Assembly: GCF_016863135.1 (NCBI RefSeq)
Contig: NZ_BOOH01000001.1
Span: forward strand, 1-64,000
DNA from: Planobispora longispora
GTDB taxonomy: Bacteria > Actinomycetota > Actinomycetes > Streptosporangiales > Streptosporangiaceae
Direction of reading: 5' to 3'
Length of the DNA: 64,000 bases
Positions 7,783-16,524 of the stretch are shown here, one piece after another. Under the pieces are notes generated by a model. It saw nothing but the letters and a program-made list of their open reading frames with translations, did no database searches and had not been told where the DNA came from. The translations under genes were made by a program, and so were the position numbers. How positions within the stretch are numbered: position 1 is the stretch's first letter; every line of letters begins with the position of its first letter.

Positions 7783-10187
7783 CTCGCCGACAGTGCGCTC
7801 TCCAGGTCGCTCTTCAGTTCCTCCGACGAGCCTGGGATCAGGTCGACGATCAGGTTGAGGGTGTACGTGGCCGCCTCGGGGGCGGTGCCGTCGAGGGGAA
7901 TGCCGGGGAAGTGCTTGGCGAACACCTCCGTCAGTGCCCGCCACACCGTCAGGTCGCTGGCGAGCGTCTTCAGCGGAGTGTCCATCGTGTACGGCTCGCG
8001 CGAGCCGTACACGGGAGGCAGTGCACACGTGTAGGAGTGGCTGCCGCCGCCCACTTCGGCGCTCTGGCCGTCGGGCAGTTCGACCAGGGCGCAAGTGCCA
8101 TCGGGGATGGTCACATCGAGGGTGAACCGGTCGGTGATGCGCCAGTTGATGCGAACCTCCCCGTGGACGGTCGAGCGGGTGAGGGTGGCGTGGGTGAGGC
8201 CGCCACCGGGCTCGGGGGCGATGCGCATGCGCCGGTAGCCGGGTTCGAGGGAGGTCAGGCCGCCGACGGTCTTGTGCAGCCAGTCGCAGACCGCGCCCAG
8301 AGCGTAGTGGTTGAGCGAGGTCATGCCGGTGGAGTTAAGCGTGCCGTCGGGACGGACGGCGTCCCAGCGTTCCCAGATCGTGGTGGCGCCCATGGTGATC
8401 GGGTACAGGAAGGAGGGACAGCCGGTCTCCAGAAGCAGGAGATACGCCTCCTCCAGGTGACCGGTCCTGCTGAGCGCCGGCAGGATGAGCGGGGTTCCCG
8501 CGAAGCCGGTCGAGATATTGAATCCGGCCCTGGCGACCAGCGCGGCCAGGCGCTGGCCGGCGTGCACCTCTTGCCCGGGGTCCAGCAGATCGAAGCAGAT
8601 GGCCAGCGCGTAGGCGGTGGCGGTCTCTCCTGCGACCCGCCCGTTGTTGGTCACATATTCGGCCCGGAAGGCTTCTCGCACCTTATCGGCCAACGCCCGG
8701 AAATGGTCGGATTCATGGCCGAGGATGTGGGCGGTGTCAGCCATCTCGCGGGTGGTCTTGGCCAGGTAGGCGGTGGCCACCAGATGCCGGTCGGTCTTAC
8801 CGCCTCCGGCGTTGTCCGGAGGCGCGTCGGGGTCGAGCCAGTCGCCGAACTGGAAGCCGCTGCTCCACAGCCCGTCCTCGTCGAGCCGGGTCTCGACGTC
8901 GCGGATGAAGGCGGCCATGGAGTCGTAACAGCGCCTGAGGATCTCCTCGTCGCCGTATTCCTGGTACAGGAGCCACGGCAGGCTGACCGCCACGTCACTC
9001 CAGAGCGCGGTGGGGGCAGAGGGGGTGGACAGGATGTCCGGCACCACCCAGGGGACGTAGCCCTTCTCGCGCTGCTCGGCGGCGAGGTCTTCCAGCCAGG
9101 AGCCGAGAATGCCGCGCACGTCGTACAGGAAGGCGGCGGTGGGGGCGAAGGCGTTGAGGTCGCCGGTCCAGCCCAGGCGCTCGTCGCGTTGCGGGCAGTC
9201 GGTGGGCACGCCGACGAAGTTGCCGCGCATCGACCAGACGGTGTTCGCATGCAGGCGGTTGAGCAGGTCGTGAGAGGTGTCGAACCAGCCGGTGCGGCGC
9301 ATGTCGCTGTGCACCACCACCGCTCTGACCTCGTCGAAGGGGCCGTCGATCTCGGCGTAGCGGAAGCCGTGGACGGTGAAGCGCGGCTCCCAGACCTCCT
9401 GGCCGCCGCCGCGCAGGGTGTAGCGATCGGTGGAGCGGGCTGTGCGCAGGGTCTCGGTGTCGAGTGCGCCGTCCCGCAGGATCTCCGCGTGCCGGATCCT
9501 CACGCTCTGCCCGGCCTCGCCGGTGACGGCGAGCCGTACCCAGCCGGAGATGTTCTGCCCGAAGTCGACGATCGTCTTGCCGCCCTCGACGACGGTCGCC
9601 ACCGGGGTCAGCTCTTCGATCCGGCGGATCGGGGTGTCCATCGTGGGCACCAAGGTCCGCAGATCCCAGTCCAAGGGCTCCACCGGCGACCAGACACCGG
9701 TGAAACCGGGCAGATTCCAGCCGTCCGGCTCGAGCCGCGCGTCGTAGGTCTCGCCGTCGTACAGGCCCGCGGCCAGCACGGCACCGGTGCCCGCCGTCCA
9801 CTGTTCGTCGGTGACGACGATCTCGCTTTGCTCTCCGTACGTGAGCTCCAGCCGCATGTACAAGGCGGGCCGCCGGGTGTAGTGGTGCCGCTTGCCCTCG
9901 TAGCCCAGGCGCCCGGCTGCCCAGCCCTCGCCGACGATCGCGCCCAGGGCGTTGGCGCCCGAGCGAATCAGATGGGTGACGTCATACGTGCTGACCTGAA
10001 TCCGATGCCGATAGGAGGTCCATCCAGGCGCCAGCACCTCATCGCCCACCCGGGCGCCGTTCAGGTACGGCTCGACGATGCCCAGGGCGGTCACCTGGAG
10101 CCGGGCACGGTCAGGCGGCGCGTCAGAGGTGAACTCGCGGCGGAAGTAGGGCGCCTCGGCAGGGAACGACGCGGTGACGAACGACAT
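7776..10187 (-). CDS. GH78 alpha-L-rhamnosidase
   Basis: 803 residues, no signal peptide, so probably cytoplasmic. Two N-terminal beta-sandwich domains (FRREFTSDAPPDRARLQVTA, then LNGARVGDE) precede an (alpha/alpha)6 barrel. The barrel has the GH78 general-acid motif DCPQRDERLGWTGD near residue 330 and the general-base motif TIWERWD near 615. It removes terminal alpha-L-rhamnose from plant glycosides. After the C-terminal beta domain is an extra helical tail of about 65 residues that I do not recognise. ATG 10187 has GAGGAGC upstream. It is 13 nt downstream of the GH43 gene in one operon driven from the operator at 11730. Confidence 0.95.
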   Translation of the reverse strand: MSFVTASFPAEAPYFRREFTSDAPPDRARLQVTALGIVEPYLNGARVGDEVLAPGWTSYRHRIQVSTYDVTHLIRSGANALGAIVGEGWAAGRLGYEGKRHHYTRRPALYMRLELTYGEQSEIVVTDEQWTAGTGAVLAAGLYDGETYDARLEPDGWNLPGFTGVWSPVEPLDWDLRTLVPTMDTPIRRIEELTPVATVVEGGKTIVDFGQNISGWVRLAVTGEAGQSVRIRHAEILRDGALDTETLRTARSTDRYTLRGGGQEVWEPRFTVHGFRYAEIDGPFDEVRAVVVHSDMRRTGWFDTSHDLLNRLHANTVWSMRGNFVGVPTDCPQRDERLGWTGDLNAFAPTAAFLYDVRGILGSWLEDLAAEQREKGYVPWVVPDILSTPSAPTALWSDVAVSLPWLLYQEYGDEEILRRCYDSMAAFIRDVETRLDEDGLWSSGFQFGDWLDPDAPPDNAGGGKTDRHLVATAYLAKTTREMADTAHILGHESDHFRALADKVREAFRAEYVTNNGRVAGETATAYALAICFDLLDPGQEVHAGQRLAALVARAGFNISTGFAGTPLILPALSRTGHLEEAYLLLLETGCPSFLYPITMGATTIWERWDAVRPDGTLNSTGMTSLNHYALGAVCDWLHKTVGGLTSLEPGYRRMRIAPEPGGGLTHATLTRSTVHGEVRINWRITDRFTLDVTIPDGTCALVELPDGQSAEVGGGSHSYTCALPPVYGSREPYTMDTPLKTLASDLTVWRALTEVFAKHFPGIPLDGTAPEAATYTLNLIVDLIPGSSEELKSDLESALSASQ

Positions 10188-10200
10188 GAAGGCAAGCTCC

Positions 10201-11676
10201 TCAGCGGGCAGGGTGGGTGCGGTAGGAGACCTGGCGAACCACGGCTTCGCCGGCGATCGGCTCGACGCCGAACGTGCGGCCGGTGAAGCCGCCGGCCACC
10301 TCCGTCGACAGATAGCGTCCGTCGAACGCGCCGAGAACCTGGGGCGCGCCGTCGGCGGCGAGGACGGCCAGTTCCACGATGTCGGGCTCCGGCGGCGGCA
10401 TGGGACCGGACGCGACAGGCTCTCGAACCGAGATGCGCAGCCTCACACCGTCGCCCGGCGGAATCGGCACCCGCGCGGCGATCGTGCTCGCAGGTCCGAT
10501 GACCACAGTCGCCTCCACTGTCTCGGCGTCGGCCGTCAGCCCGTACCAGTGGGAACCGTCGAGCCGGACGAGGAAGCACCCGGTCCCCCCGGTGGTGTCG
10601 AGCTCGACCTCCGCCGTCCACTCGAGGTCTCGTGCCCGCGTTGACAACACATGCCTCGGCTCGCCCAGGGCGGGTGCTGTCAGCACCAGGCGGCCGGGCG
10701 CCCCACGCCTGGCGAACGTGTGCGGGAACACGTTGGGCGACATCCAGCGCGGGTCGAGGTCCAGGGAGTCGAACCGATCGACGAACGAGTGGTCCGGCGG
10801 GCTGGGGGCGAAGCGTTCCTCATCGACCACAGGCCAGTCGTCGACCCAGTCGACGCCCGCGATGAACGTCTCACGGCCGTTGACATGGAACATCGGGCTC
10901 TGGCCACGGGGACGCACCCCGAGATACACCATCGCCCAGGAGCCGTCGGCCAGCTGGACCAGGTCGGCATGGCCGGTGTTCTGCACGCGATGGCTTGAGC
11001 TGCGATGAGTGAAGATCGGATTGGTGGGCGCCGCCTCGAAAGGCCCGTGAAATGAGCGGGAACGCGCGATGGTGACCGCGTGCCCCCGCTCCGTGCCGCC
11101 TTCCGCGAGCATGAGGTACCACCAGCCGTCGCGCCGGTAAAGGTGAGGGCCCTCCGGAAAGGCCAGCCCCGTCCCGTTCCAGAGCAACCGTGGCGGAGCG
11201 AGCATCTTGCCCGTCGCGGGATCGATCGGTGCGCTGGCGATGCCGGTCAGCTCGGGCGCGGCCGACACCCAGGTGAGGTGGCACGTCCCGTCCTCGTCCC
11301 AGACCAGGTCGGGATCGATCCCGATAGCGCCGTCCACATGGACCGCCTCGGACCATGGGCCCGCGGGGTCGTCGGCCGAGACGATCAGCTGACCACGATG
11401 GAACTCCACCACGTTCGTCGTGACAAGCCAGAACTTCTCCCCGTGGTAGCGGAGCGTCGGTGCGTACACCCCCGTGCTCTCCGGGGCGGCATGGACGTCC
11501 AGCTGGTCGGGACGTTGCAGCGCGTTGGTCACCAACGTCCAGGTCACCAGGTCAGTGCTGCGGTGGATCGGCACCCCTGGCGCGAACTCGAAGCTGGAGT
11601 TGGCGATGTAGTAGATGTCTCCCACCCGGCAGATGGTCGGGTCGGGGTGGAACCCGGCGATGATGGGTGTCGTCAT
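10201..11676 (-). CDS. GH43 beta-xylosidase / alpha-L-arabinofuranosidase
   Basis: 491 residues, cytoplasmic. The five-bladed GH43 propeller has its base aspartate in AGFHPDPTIC (about residue 12), the pKa-modulating aspartate in GIDPDLVWD (about 120) and the acid glutamate in AFPEGPHLY (about 183). A C-terminal beta-sandwich (from about 300, DRFDSLDLDPRWMSPN) is typical of the GH43 subfamily that removes xylose or arabinose from oligosaccharides and glycosides. First gene of a two-gene operon with the GH78 rhamnosidase. GAGGAG lies 8 nt before ATG 11676. Specificity between xylose and arabinose cannot be fixed from sequence. Confidence 0.92.
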   Translation of the reverse strand: MTTPIIAGFHPDPTICRVGDIYYIANSSFEFAPGVPIHRSTDLVTWTLVTNALQRPDQLDVHAAPESTGVYAPTLRYHGEKFWLVTTNVVEFHRGQLIVSADDPAGPWSEAVHVDGAIGIDPDLVWDEDGTCHLTWVSAAPELTGIASAPIDPATGKMLAPPRLLWNGTGLAFPEGPHLYRRDGWWYLMLAEGGTERGHAVTIARSRSFHGPFEAAPTNPIFTHRSSSHRVQNTGHADLVQLADGSWAMVYLGVRPRGQSPMFHVNGRETFIAGVDWVDDWPVVDEERFAPSPPDHSFVDRFDSLDLDPRWMSPNVFPHTFARRGAPGRLVLTAPALGEPRHVLSTRARDLEWTAEVELDTTGGTGCFLVRLDGSHWYGLTADAETVEATVVIGPASTIAARVPIPPGDGVRLRISVREPVASGPMPPPEPDIVELAVLAADGAPQVLGAFDGRYLSTEVAGGFTGRTFGVEPIAGEAVVRQVSYRTHPAR

Positions 11677-11714
11677 GCTGCAGCTCCTCTGCTGGCCCTC
11701 AGCCGCGAGGTCCG

Positions 11715-11761
11715 ACTGTAGACACCATCACTTTCGCGCGCAAGTACTTGTGCGCGAAAGT
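11715..11761 (-). promoter_or_regulatory. LacI-type operator and promoter of the GH43-GH78 operon
   Basis: A 32-bp near-perfect palindrome (11730-11761, one mismatched pair) is built from CTTTCGCGCGCAAG and its inverse copy. On the minus strand -35 TTGCGC (11738-11743), 17 bp, and -10 TACAGT (11715-11720) give the same geometry as the sites at 4178 and 24596. Transcription would start about 30 nt upstream of the GH43 start codon. The stretch 11762-11939 holds no gene. Confidence 0.85.
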
Positions 11762-11939
11762 TCCGGAAGCTGCGATAACGGCAAGTTTGTAGTCGGAAGT
11801 GACGAATCCCCTGGAGCGGCCAGGATGACCTGTCCAAGCCACAGCCAGCCGGCGGCGTCGGCGAGGCCGGCGGCCTGCGCCGCCGTACCCGCCCCTACAC
11901 GCCGTACTCAGCGGCTGGAAGGTGCCGCGATTCTCCGAC

Positions 11940-13106
11940 TCAGATCTTGTTGGCCTTCGCGACGGCGCCGAGCCAGCTCAGGCTGGGCTTGGGTTGGCGT
12001 GCGAAGGTCTGGTGATCGACGGCTACGAGCCCGAAGGTGGGTTCCCAGCGGCCCCATTCATAGTTGTCGAGAAGACTCCAGTGCAGGTATCCGCGGACGT
12101 CGATGCCCTCCTCGATGGCATCTCGGAGGTGACCGAGAGCCGCTCGGGTGTAAGCGATTCGGCGTTCGTCATCGTCGGTGGCGAGGCCGTTCTCGGTGAT
12201 GAGGATGGGCACGTCGCCCACGACCTCGCGGGTGTGGCGTACGGCGATGCCGATGGCGTCAGGCCGGTACGCCCACCCCATCAGGGTGTTGTCGGGATGG
12301 TCAGGATGCGGCCGGATTCCGTGCTCGTCGACGACCTGGCTCGTGTAGGTCTGGACGCCGACGAAGTCGTCATGACGGGCGGGTTCGAGGTACATGTCCT
12401 CCCAGATCCACTGCACCTCGGCCAGCTTGGCCTCGCCGCCCGGGGCCGCCTGGAACGCCTGGTTGCCGATCGTCCAGCCGACCTTGGCCCCTACCCGGTC
12501 ACGGATCAGCGGCGCGACTGTCTTGTGTGCGCCGACCAGGGCGGCGCCGATCTCCTCGTCGGGCAACATGCCAGGGGGGAACTCCTGGCCCGCGCCGACT
12601 CGCCGGGCGCCGTGCATGAGCGCCACGACGTTGGGCTCGTTGAAGGTGCAGACCCACTCCACACCGTCGAGAATTGAACAGACCTGTTCGGCATAGCGCG
12701 CGAACAGATCGGTCGCGTCGGCGGCTAGCCAACCTCCTGCTTCGCCGAACCAGGCCGGGTGCGTGAAGTGATGCAGCGTGACGATCGGTGTCAGGCCCAA
12801 CCCGCGAGCGGTGTCGATCATCCGCCGATAGTGGGCGAGCAGAGCCCGGGAGAAGTGTCCGCGCGCGGGTTCGATCCTGGCCCACTCGATGCCGAACCGG
12901 TAGGCGTTGAACCCGGCCTGCGCGAGCAGGCGCATGTCTTCCTCGAAGCGGTGGTAGCTGTCGAGCGCGTCGCCGCTGGGTTGCATGCCGGGCCGGGAGT
13001 GTTCGAGCTGCCACCAGTCGCTGTTGACGTTGTTTCCCTCGATCTGGTGGGCTGCGGTCGAGGCTCCCCACAGGAAATCGGCTGGGAACGGACGCGGCGT
13101 GTGCAT
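11940..13106 (-). CDS. GH1 beta-glucosidase (first paralogue)
   Basis: 388 residues, cytoplasmic TIM barrel, short for GH1 (usually about 450). The N-terminal FLWGASTAAHQIEG signature, acid/base glutamate in CTFNEPN (about residue 160) and nucleophile in LITENGLA (about 300) are all present, with YLHWSLLDNYEWGRW near the end. It hydrolyses beta-glucosides or related glycosides. It ends the operon that begins with the sugar-binding lipoprotein at 16320, 47 nt after the last permease, with a small inverted repeat between. It closely resembles the second GH1 at 18632-19804, pointing to duplication within the island. Confidence 0.95.
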   Translation of the reverse strand: MHTPRPFPADFLWGASTAAHQIEGNNVNSDWWQLEHSRPGMQPSGDALDSYHRFEEDMRLLAQAGFNAYRFGIEWARIEPARGHFSRALLAHYRRMIDTARGLGLTPIVTLHHFTHPAWFGEAGGWLAADATDLFARYAEQVCSILDGVEWVCTFNEPNVVALMHGARRVGAGQEFPPGMLPDEEIGAALVGAHKTVAPLIRDRVGAKVGWTIGNQAFQAAPGGEAKLAEVQWIWEDMYLEPARHDDFVGVQTYTSQVVDEHGIRPHPDHPDNTLMGWAYRPDAIGIAVRHTREVVGDVPILITENGLATDDDERRIAYTRAALGHLRDAIEEGIDVRGYLHWSLLDNYEWGRWEPTFGLVAVDHQTFARQPKPSLSWLGAVAKANKI

Positions 13107-13128
13107 AGGTGTCTCATTCTTTGTCGGC

Positions 13129-13145
13129 GGAGTTCACGGAACTCC
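13129..13145. repeat. Small hairpin between permease and GH1 genes
   Basis: GGAGTTC-ACG-GAACTCC is a perfect 7-bp inverted repeat with a 3-nt loop, in the gap between the permease stop (13154) and the GH1 start (13106). It could stabilise upstream mRNA or attenuate expression of the last gene. Confidence 0.4.
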
Positions 13146-13153
13146 TGATGCGG

Positions 13154-14047
13154 TCAGCCCTTGACGCCGGACGCGACGACGCTCCGGACGAAGTAGCGCT
13201 GGGCGAACAGGAAGATCAGCATTACGGGAACGACGTAGAGGGCGGCGGCCGCCGCCTGCACGGTCGGCAGGGGGTTGCCGCGGGGGTCCTGGTACCAGGC
13301 GGTGATGGCGACGGACAGCGTCGTGTGGTCGACGTCGAGGAGCAGGGCCGGTGCGATGTAGTCGCCCCAGCTCCAGGTGAAGGAGAGCAGGAACGCTGTG
13401 ATCAGCACCGGGCGGGACAGCGGCAGGAAGATCCCGACGAAGATCCGTCCCCAGCCACAGCCGTCGATGATCGCGGCGTCCTCCAATTCGCGCGGGATCG
13501 CCGCGAAGAACTGCCGGAACAGGAACACCAGGAAGGGTGAGGCGGCCAGTCCCCACAGGACCCACGGCCAGTAGGTGTTGACAAGCCCGAGCCGGGCGAA
13601 CAGTACATACGTCGGCAGGAGCGTCAGCACCTGCGGCAGCATCATCGTCGAGAGCAGCACGAGGAACATGGCCCGTTTGCCGGGGGCTCGCAGCCGCGCG
13701 AAGCCGAACCCGACCATCGCACTGGAGATGGTGATGAGCACCGCGTAGACGGTGGCCAGGAACAGCGAGTTCATCGCGTAGGCGGGGAAGTTGATGTCGG
13801 TGAGCGCGTGAACGAAGTTGCTCCACTGCGCCTGCTCAGGCAGGACCTTGGTGGGCACCGCCACCCACTCCTCGCGGGTTTTGAGCGCCGCCAGCAGCAG
13901 CCAGAGAATCGGGCCGACGAAGACCACGGCCAGCGTCAGGAGGAGGACGTAGACCCCGCCGGCGCTTCGGCGTTTGCGCTTTGACCTGCTGCGATGCGGG
14001 TGGGCGCGGTCGGCGTGAGCGGGACGGCGCCTAACGGTCTGCGTCAC
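13154..14047 (-). CDS. ABC sugar transporter permease, MalG-like
   Basis: 297-residue inner-membrane permease with about six hydrophobic segments, the first at roughly residues 30-52 after a very basic N-terminus. The cytoplasmic EAA loop (ELEDAAIIDGCGWGRIFVGI) that contacts the ATPase is clear. CUT1 carbohydrate-import family. GTG 14047 overlaps the preceding permease stop by 17 nt, so the pair is translationally coupled. No ATPase gene is in the operon; like many actinobacterial CUT1 systems it probably borrows a shared MsiK-type ATPase encoded elsewhere. Confidence 0.92.
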   Translation of the reverse strand: MTQTVRRRPAHADRAHPHRSRSKRKRRSAGGVYVLLLTLAVVFVGPILWLLLAALKTREEWVAVPTKVLPEQAQWSNFVHALTDINFPAYAMNSLFLATVYAVLITISSAMVGFGFARLRAPGKRAMFLVLLSTMMLPQVLTLLPTYVLFARLGLVNTYWPWVLWGLAASPFLVFLFRQFFAAIPRELEDAAIIDGCGWGRIFVGIFLPLSRPVLITAFLLSFTWSWGDYIAPALLLDVDHTTLSVAITAWYQDPRGNPLPTVQAAAAALYVVPVMLIFLFAQRYFVRSVVASGVKG

Positions 14048-14954
14048 TGTTCACCTCGTAGTGGACCCACCAGCGGCTAGACCGCTGGACCAGCAGCGTG
14101 AAGGCGAGAATGATGACGAAGAAGACCCACAACATCGCCGAGCCGTACCCGAAGCGGTTGCCGAGGAAGAACTCCTCCCACACCTGCACCATGTACAGGT
14201 GCGTGCTCTGTGGCACTCCGGCGACGCCCGAGATGCTGTTGGTCTCGGTCAGCAGCATCGGCTGGACGACGATCTGCAGCGTCGCGATGATGCCGGTGAC
14301 CACCTGGAAGTACAGGACCGGTGAGATCATGGGGATCGTCACGTGGCGGAAGGCCTTCCAGCGGCCGGCGCCGTCCACCCGGGCCGCGTCCTCCAACTCC
14401 TTGGGGACTCCCTGGAGCGCGGCGAGCATGATGACCATGCCGCCACCGAGACCCCACAGGGTCAGGATGATGAGCGCGTAGAAGGCCATCGGGTCGATCA
14501 GCCAGGCGATCGCGTCCACGCCGAAAGGTTCGAGGATGGTGTTGAGGATCCCGGCGTCACGGTTGAGGACGAGCTTCCACATGATGGCCGTCGCTACGAC
14601 CGGCACGACTGATGGCAGGTAGAAGACGGTGCGCCAGAGACCCACCGCCTTCAGCCGGCGATTGAGGAGCACGGCCAGACCGAGCGCGCCGGCGACGCTG
14701 AGCGGCACCACGATCGCGGTGTAGCCGATCGTCCTGAACAGGGCCGCCCAGGCGTATTCGTCGCCGAGCAGTTCGGTGTAATTGCGGAAGCCGACCCAGC
14801 GCCAGCGTGGCGAACTGCCGTCGAAGTTGGTCAGGCTCATGGCGAACGCGTACACCAGCGGTGCGGCGGTCAGGAGCAGGAAGCCCGCTACCCACGGGCC
14901 CACGAACAGATAGAAGGTTCTCCTGGGGTAGCGGGACCAGGTGCGTCGAGCCAT
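14031..14954 (-). CDS. ABC sugar transporter permease, MalF-like
   Basis: 307-residue inner-membrane permease of the CUT1 family. The first membrane segment (LFVGPWVAGFLLLTAAPLVY) is near residues 16-35, and the EAA loop (KELEDAARVDGAGRWKAFRH) is near 190. It pairs with the MalG-like permease immediately downstream and the lipoprotein 7 nt upstream, forming the translocation pore for an oligosaccharide or glycoside. The GTG at 14954 is the only start that retains the first membrane helix and its basic leader. Confidence 0.92.
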   Translation of the reverse strand: MARRTWSRYPRRTFYLFVGPWVAGFLLLTAAPLVYAFAMSLTNFDGSSPRWRWVGFRNYTELLGDEYAWAALFRTIGYTAIVVPLSVAGALGLAVLLNRRLKAVGLWRTVFYLPSVVPVVATAIMWKLVLNRDAGILNTILEPFGVDAIAWLIDPMAFYALIILTLWGLGGGMVIMLAALQGVPKELEDAARVDGAGRWKAFRHVTIPMISPVLYFQVVTGIIATLQIVVQPMLLTETNSISGVAGVPQSTHLYMVQVWEEFFLGNRFGYGSAMLWVFFVIILAFTLLVQRSSRWWVHYEVNSDADR

Positions 14955-14961
14955 GTCGGAC

Positions 14962-16320
14962 TCAGCCGATCCGCTCTTTGCCCTGCTTCAGCAGCTTGTT
15001 GATCTCGACGGTCACCGCCGCGCAGGCGGCGTCGACGGTCAGCTCCTTCTTGATCGCGCGCTGCAACTGCTTGTCGATCGCGGCGTTGCACGCGTCGGTC
15101 GTGATGTACGGCGATTCGGGCAGGGGTGCGGCGTACTGGAGTTCGTTCTGCGCGACGGCGTAGGCCTGCTTCTGGTAGGGCAGGTCCTGCGGCAGTTTGG
15201 AGGCCAGTGACTTCAGCCCCGGGATCCCCCACCCGCTCTTGGCTCGTCCCTCGGCGGGCGGGCCGGCCATGAAGTACTCCATCAGCTTCCAGGCGGCGTC
15301 CTTGTGCTTGGCCTCCGCCGGGATCCACGCTCCCTGGCCGCCGTAGCTGGGGCTGACCCGCTTGTCTCCCATGATCGGGGCGGGCGCCATCCGGATGTTG
15401 CCGTTCATCTTCTTGTCTTCGATGTAGTTGCCGCCGAACCAGTAGCCGTCCTGCGTGATGGCCATCCGCTGGGCGCTGAAGGTTGACATGTCGGAGCCGT
15501 CCGGCAGCGGGTTCAGCGAGGTCGGGCCGACGCCTGCCTGAGCGAAGTCGACGTACCACTGGAAGGCGCGGCGGGCGGCGGGCGAGTTGAAATCGATCTC
15601 GGTCAGGTCGGCGTTGTACACCTGGCCGCCCTGCTGGAGGATCATCGTCGCCATCGGGCCGATCAGGCTCCACGCCCACTCCAGGCCGAGGCCGAAGACC
15701 AGGGTCTTGCCGCCGTCCTTGATGGTCAGCTTCTTGGCGATGGCCAGCAACTCGTCGTAGGGCGTGGGCTCGGTGTCGCTCAGATACGGCACCTTCGCCT
15801 TGTCGAACAGGGCGGTGTTGTACCAGAGGGTCGCGTCCTGGCTGAAGTCCTTGACGATGCCGTAGTAGCCACCCTGGCCGATCTTGCTGCCATCCCAGCG
15901 GAAGCTGTCGTTGATGGGCTGCAGGTCCTCCTTCTTCAGCACCTGGCTCTTGTCCAGATACGGCGTCAGGTCGGTCGCGAGGCCGCGAGCATTGTTGTTC
16001 GAGCTGCCGACAGCCGGGCCGATCACGATGTCCGGCGGGTTGCCGGAGGCGAGCATCGCGTTGAGGCGGGCGGGGTCATTCTCCAGGAACTGGATTTTGA
16101 TGCCGGGATTCTTCGCCTCGAAGTCGGCGATCTGCTCCTTGGTGAGGTCCTGGATCCCGAACATCATGGTGATGGTCACCGCGCCGGCAGCGGCGGTGTT
16201 TCCGCTGCTGGGGGCCTTACTGGACGGTCCCGCGTTGCACGCGCCGAGCAGGGGAACGCCCGCGACAGCTGCGGCGCCTGCGAGCAGTCGGCGCCTGCTG
16301 ATGGGTTCGGCTCTGGTCAT
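14962..16320 (-). CDS. Extracellular sugar-binding lipoprotein of a CUT1 ABC importer
   Basis: 452 residues. The N-terminus has a twin-arginine-like run (SRRRLLAG) and a lipobox ending LLGAC, so it is exported and lipid-anchored. The mature part is a family 1 solute-binding fold (NPGIKIQFLEND, GNPPDIVIG, AITQDGYWFGG). It would capture the extracellular oligosaccharide or glycoside for the two permeases downstream. ATG 16320 follows AGGAGG. First gene of the importer-GH1 operon and divergent from a TetR gene; the region between contains inverted copies of GGTGACAGTAC, likely regulator sites. It does not carry the 34-bp LacI-type palindrome. Confidence 0.93.
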   Translation of the reverse strand: MTRAEPISRRRLLAGAAAVAGVPLLGACNAGPSSKAPSSGNTAAAGAVTITMMFGIQDLTKEQIADFEAKNPGIKIQFLENDPARLNAMLASGNPPDIVIGPAVGSSNNNARGLATDLTPYLDKSQVLKKEDLQPINDSFRWDGSKIGQGGYYGIVKDFSQDATLWYNTALFDKAKVPYLSDTEPTPYDELLAIAKKLTIKDGGKTLVFGLGLEWAWSLIGPMATMILQQGGQVYNADLTEIDFNSPAARRAFQWYVDFAQAGVGPTSLNPLPDGSDMSTFSAQRMAITQDGYWFGGNYIEDKKMNGNIRMAPAPIMGDKRVSPSYGGQGAWIPAEAKHKDAAWKLMEYFMAGPPAEGRAKSGWGIPGLKSLASKLPQDLPYQKQAYAVAQNELQYAAPLPESPYITTDACNAAIDKQLQRAIKKELTVDAACAAVTVEINKLLKQGKERIG

Positions 16321-16379
16321 ATCGACCTCCTGGCCACGCTGTGATTTGACCCTGCCGAAGGGTCTGGGGGGTGGATTGA

Positions 16380-16524
16380 GGTGACAGTACAACCAAACCC
16401 GTACACATGCTACATTTTGCGTCGCGCCAGTTTCCTTGAGATCAACTCGACGTAACCAGGCGGCCACCCCCACGGAGGACCCGATGACAAGACCGGCAGC
16501 CGCGCTATGGTCTGTACTGTGACC
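16380..16524. promoter_or_regulatory. Divergent control region between sugar importer and TetR gene
   Basis: GGTGACAGTAC (16380-16390) recurs in inverted orientation as GTACTGTGACC (16514-16524), the latter overlapping the TetR start codon. A GTAC-N10-GTAC element (16387-16404) adjoins the first copy. Such paired sites suggest the TetR protein represses itself and the importer, by binding or looping. Confidence 0.45.
16484..16522 (+). CDS. Possible 12-residue leader peptide coupled to the TetR gene
   Basis: GGAGG sits 5 nt before an ATG at 16484 that opens a 12-codon frame, MTRPAAALWSVL. Its TGA (16520-16522) overlaps a GTG (16519) in frame with the TetR gene. Neither TetR start candidate has its own ribosome site at normal spacing, so coupling through this leader is plausible. 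Alternatively the TetR mRNA is leaderless. Confidence 0.35.
   Translation: MTRPAAALWSVL

Noticed and set aside
13129-13145. GGAGTTC/GAACTCC as a LacI-regulon operator
   Set aside because: No similarity to the CTTTCGCGCGCAAG element and no promoter geometry beside it; treated as a simple hairpin.
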